NCBI GenBank assembly: GCA_965365655.1
Contig: CBDUCN010000240.1
Location: forward strand, 1-8,226
DNA: 8,226 nt
Direction of reading: 5' to 3'
Source: JBFHNV01 sp965365655
GTDB lineage: Bacteria > Pseudomonadota > Gammaproteobacteria > HK1
How positions within the stretch are numbered: the stretch's first letter is position 1; each line of letters starts with the position of its first letter. The position numbers were made by a program, and so were the translations under genes. The notes below the pieces were generated by a model that made no database searches, was not told the DNA's origin, and saw nothing but the letters and a program-made list of their open reading frames with translations. Below, in pieces: positions 7,520 through 8,226 of this stretch.

Positions 7520-8226
7520 TCAGCGATCGTCTGTGCTCACCAGCTGCGCCGGCACGAACGTGCCGTGAGCGGACAGATCGGTGAGCGCGAGACCGCCGTC
7601 GTCCGTGAATTCGAGGATGAGGTGCGTACGCGACACGTCGCGGTAGGCGGCATCGACCATGATGTCGCTGTCGGGGTGGCGTCCGATGACGTTGCGGCCC
7701 CGGGACAGCGGCGTCTCGGTGCCTTCCAGGTCCACGAGCGCCGGCTGCTCGCCGAGCTTGACCAGGAACGGGTGCCGGGACAGCACGACTTCCACGGCGT
7801 CGCCCGAAGGCGCGTTCAGCCGCACGCTCTCGCCGCGCGGCAGCCGGTGCAGCCGCGGCGGGGCCGGGGTGCTGTCCGGCGTCGCGGCCACCTGGGTCTG
7901 GTCGCCGGATGGCGGAGGCGGCGGCATGTCGGCTCCGGGCAGGTCCGCGACATCGAAGATCACGGTCTGCCTGTACGACGGATCCATGCCCGCCTCGGGC
8001 TCGCTCACCCCACCGCCCGGGGTCGCCGCCTTGTGGGCGTAGATGCCTTTCAGCACGTCCTGCCGTGACGCGAGGTACTGCACGTACTTCACGAGCGCGA
8101 GCTGCTTGAACTCGTCGTAGCGCCGGTCCTGACGGGCGAGCGCCGTCATGATCGCGCGCCACTCGTGGTCGTGGGAGAACAGCTTCATGTCCATCTCCCG
8201 CAGCAGGTAGCCGATGCTTCCGGGTT
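7520..8226 (-). CDS. FHA domain-containing protein B (partial, N-terminus outside window)
   Basis: The frame enters from the right edge and ends at a TGA at 7522-7520, showing 234 residues. It begins ...PGSIGYLLREMDMKLFSHDHEW, which aligns with residues 80-99 of FHA protein A, so an internal Met near 8194 is not the true start and about 80 residues are missing. It is a paralogue over its whole visible length: ALVKYVQYLASR, TVIFDVADLPGAD, a basic-to-acidic linker, then an FHA domain with NVIGRHPDSD, AAYRDVSRTHLILEF and LTDLSAHGTFVP. The linker is longer and richer in Pro and Thr (PPPPPSGDQTQ; TPDSTPAPP) than in its neighbour. Within that linker the Thr residues could be phosphorylation sites, but this is inference. 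It is probably the upstream member of the same transcript as FHA protein A, cca and the Sel1 gene. Confidence 0.87.
   Translation of the reverse strand, partial: PGSIGYLLREMDMKLFSHDHEWRAIMTALARQDRRYDEFKQLALVKYVQYLASRQDVLKGIYAHKAATPGGGVSEPEAGMDPSYRQTVIFDVADLPGADMPPPPPSGDQTQVAATPDSTPAPPRLHRLPRGESVRLNAPSGDAVEVVLSRHPFLVKLGEQPALVDLEGTETPLSRGRNVIGRHPDSDIMVDAAYRDVSRTHLILEFTDDGGLALTDLSAHGTFVPAQLVSTDDR

Noticed and set aside
6755..8068. A 437-codon plus-strand frame opposite the FHA genes
   Set aside because: Antisense shadow; both FHA frames have clear domain motifs and this frame has none.
6648..8162. A 504-codon minus-strand frame spanning both FHA genes
   Set aside because: It is in a different frame from both FHA proteins and crosses their intergenic gap; the product is Arg/Ala/Gly-rich without domains.
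8192..8194. ATG as the start of FHA protein B
   Set aside because: The frame stays open to the window edge and the upstream residues (GSIGYLLREMD) align with FHA protein A, so the Met is internal.

Overview
The window is dense, high-GC chromosomal DNA from a proteobacterium. A gammaproteobacterium fits best: the class II tRNA nucleotidyltransferase resembles the E. coli type (including the remains of its HD domain), MaeB is the fused malic enzyme/phosphotransacetylase form, and there is an OmpA-type peptidoglycan-binding lipoprotein. Genus cannot be told from the sequence alone. I see no mobile element, CRISPR array, tRNA or rRNA.

Layout. (1) Positions 1-1226, minus strand: a von Willebrand A (VWA) domain protein with an intact MIDAS motif, then a 258-nt gap, then the N-terminal membrane part of a protein that I take to be a membrane-anchored DnaJ-type co-chaperone, cut by the window edge. 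(2) Positions 1227-1385: divergent promoter region with a perfect 7-bp inverted repeat. (3) Positions 1386-3683, plus strand: maeB, NADP-type malic enzyme fused to a phosphotransacetylase-like domain. (4) Positions 3684-3959: a hairpin, a sigma70-type promoter and a structured leader of about 185 nt holding a possible short upstream ORF. (5) Positions 3960-4817, plus strand: an OmpA-family lipoprotein with a glycine-rich segment, three exact 30-residue thrombospondin type 3 repeats and a peptidoglycan-binding domain, closed by a strong intrinsic terminator. (6) Positions 4875-8226, minus strand: a likely operon, read as FHA protein B (N-terminus outside the window), FHA protein A, cca, and a secreted Sel1-repeat protein. 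cca and the Sel1 gene overlap by ATGA.

How the genes relate. maeB links the C4 dicarboxylate pool to pyruvate and NADPH. The OmpA lipoprotein should tie the outer membrane to peptidoglycan. The VWA/DnaJ pair looks like a co-operating module of unknown purpose. The least explained part is the right end: two tandem paralogous FHA proteins sharing an N-terminal helical module of unknown function, placed directly upstream of the tRNA CCA-adding enzyme. That enzyme keeps its nucleotidyltransferase motifs but has lost the metal-binding residues of its HD phosphohydrolase domain. FHA domains usually read phosphothreonine, so a Ser/Thr kinase/phosphatase system may lie beyond the right edge, but nothing in the window proves it.
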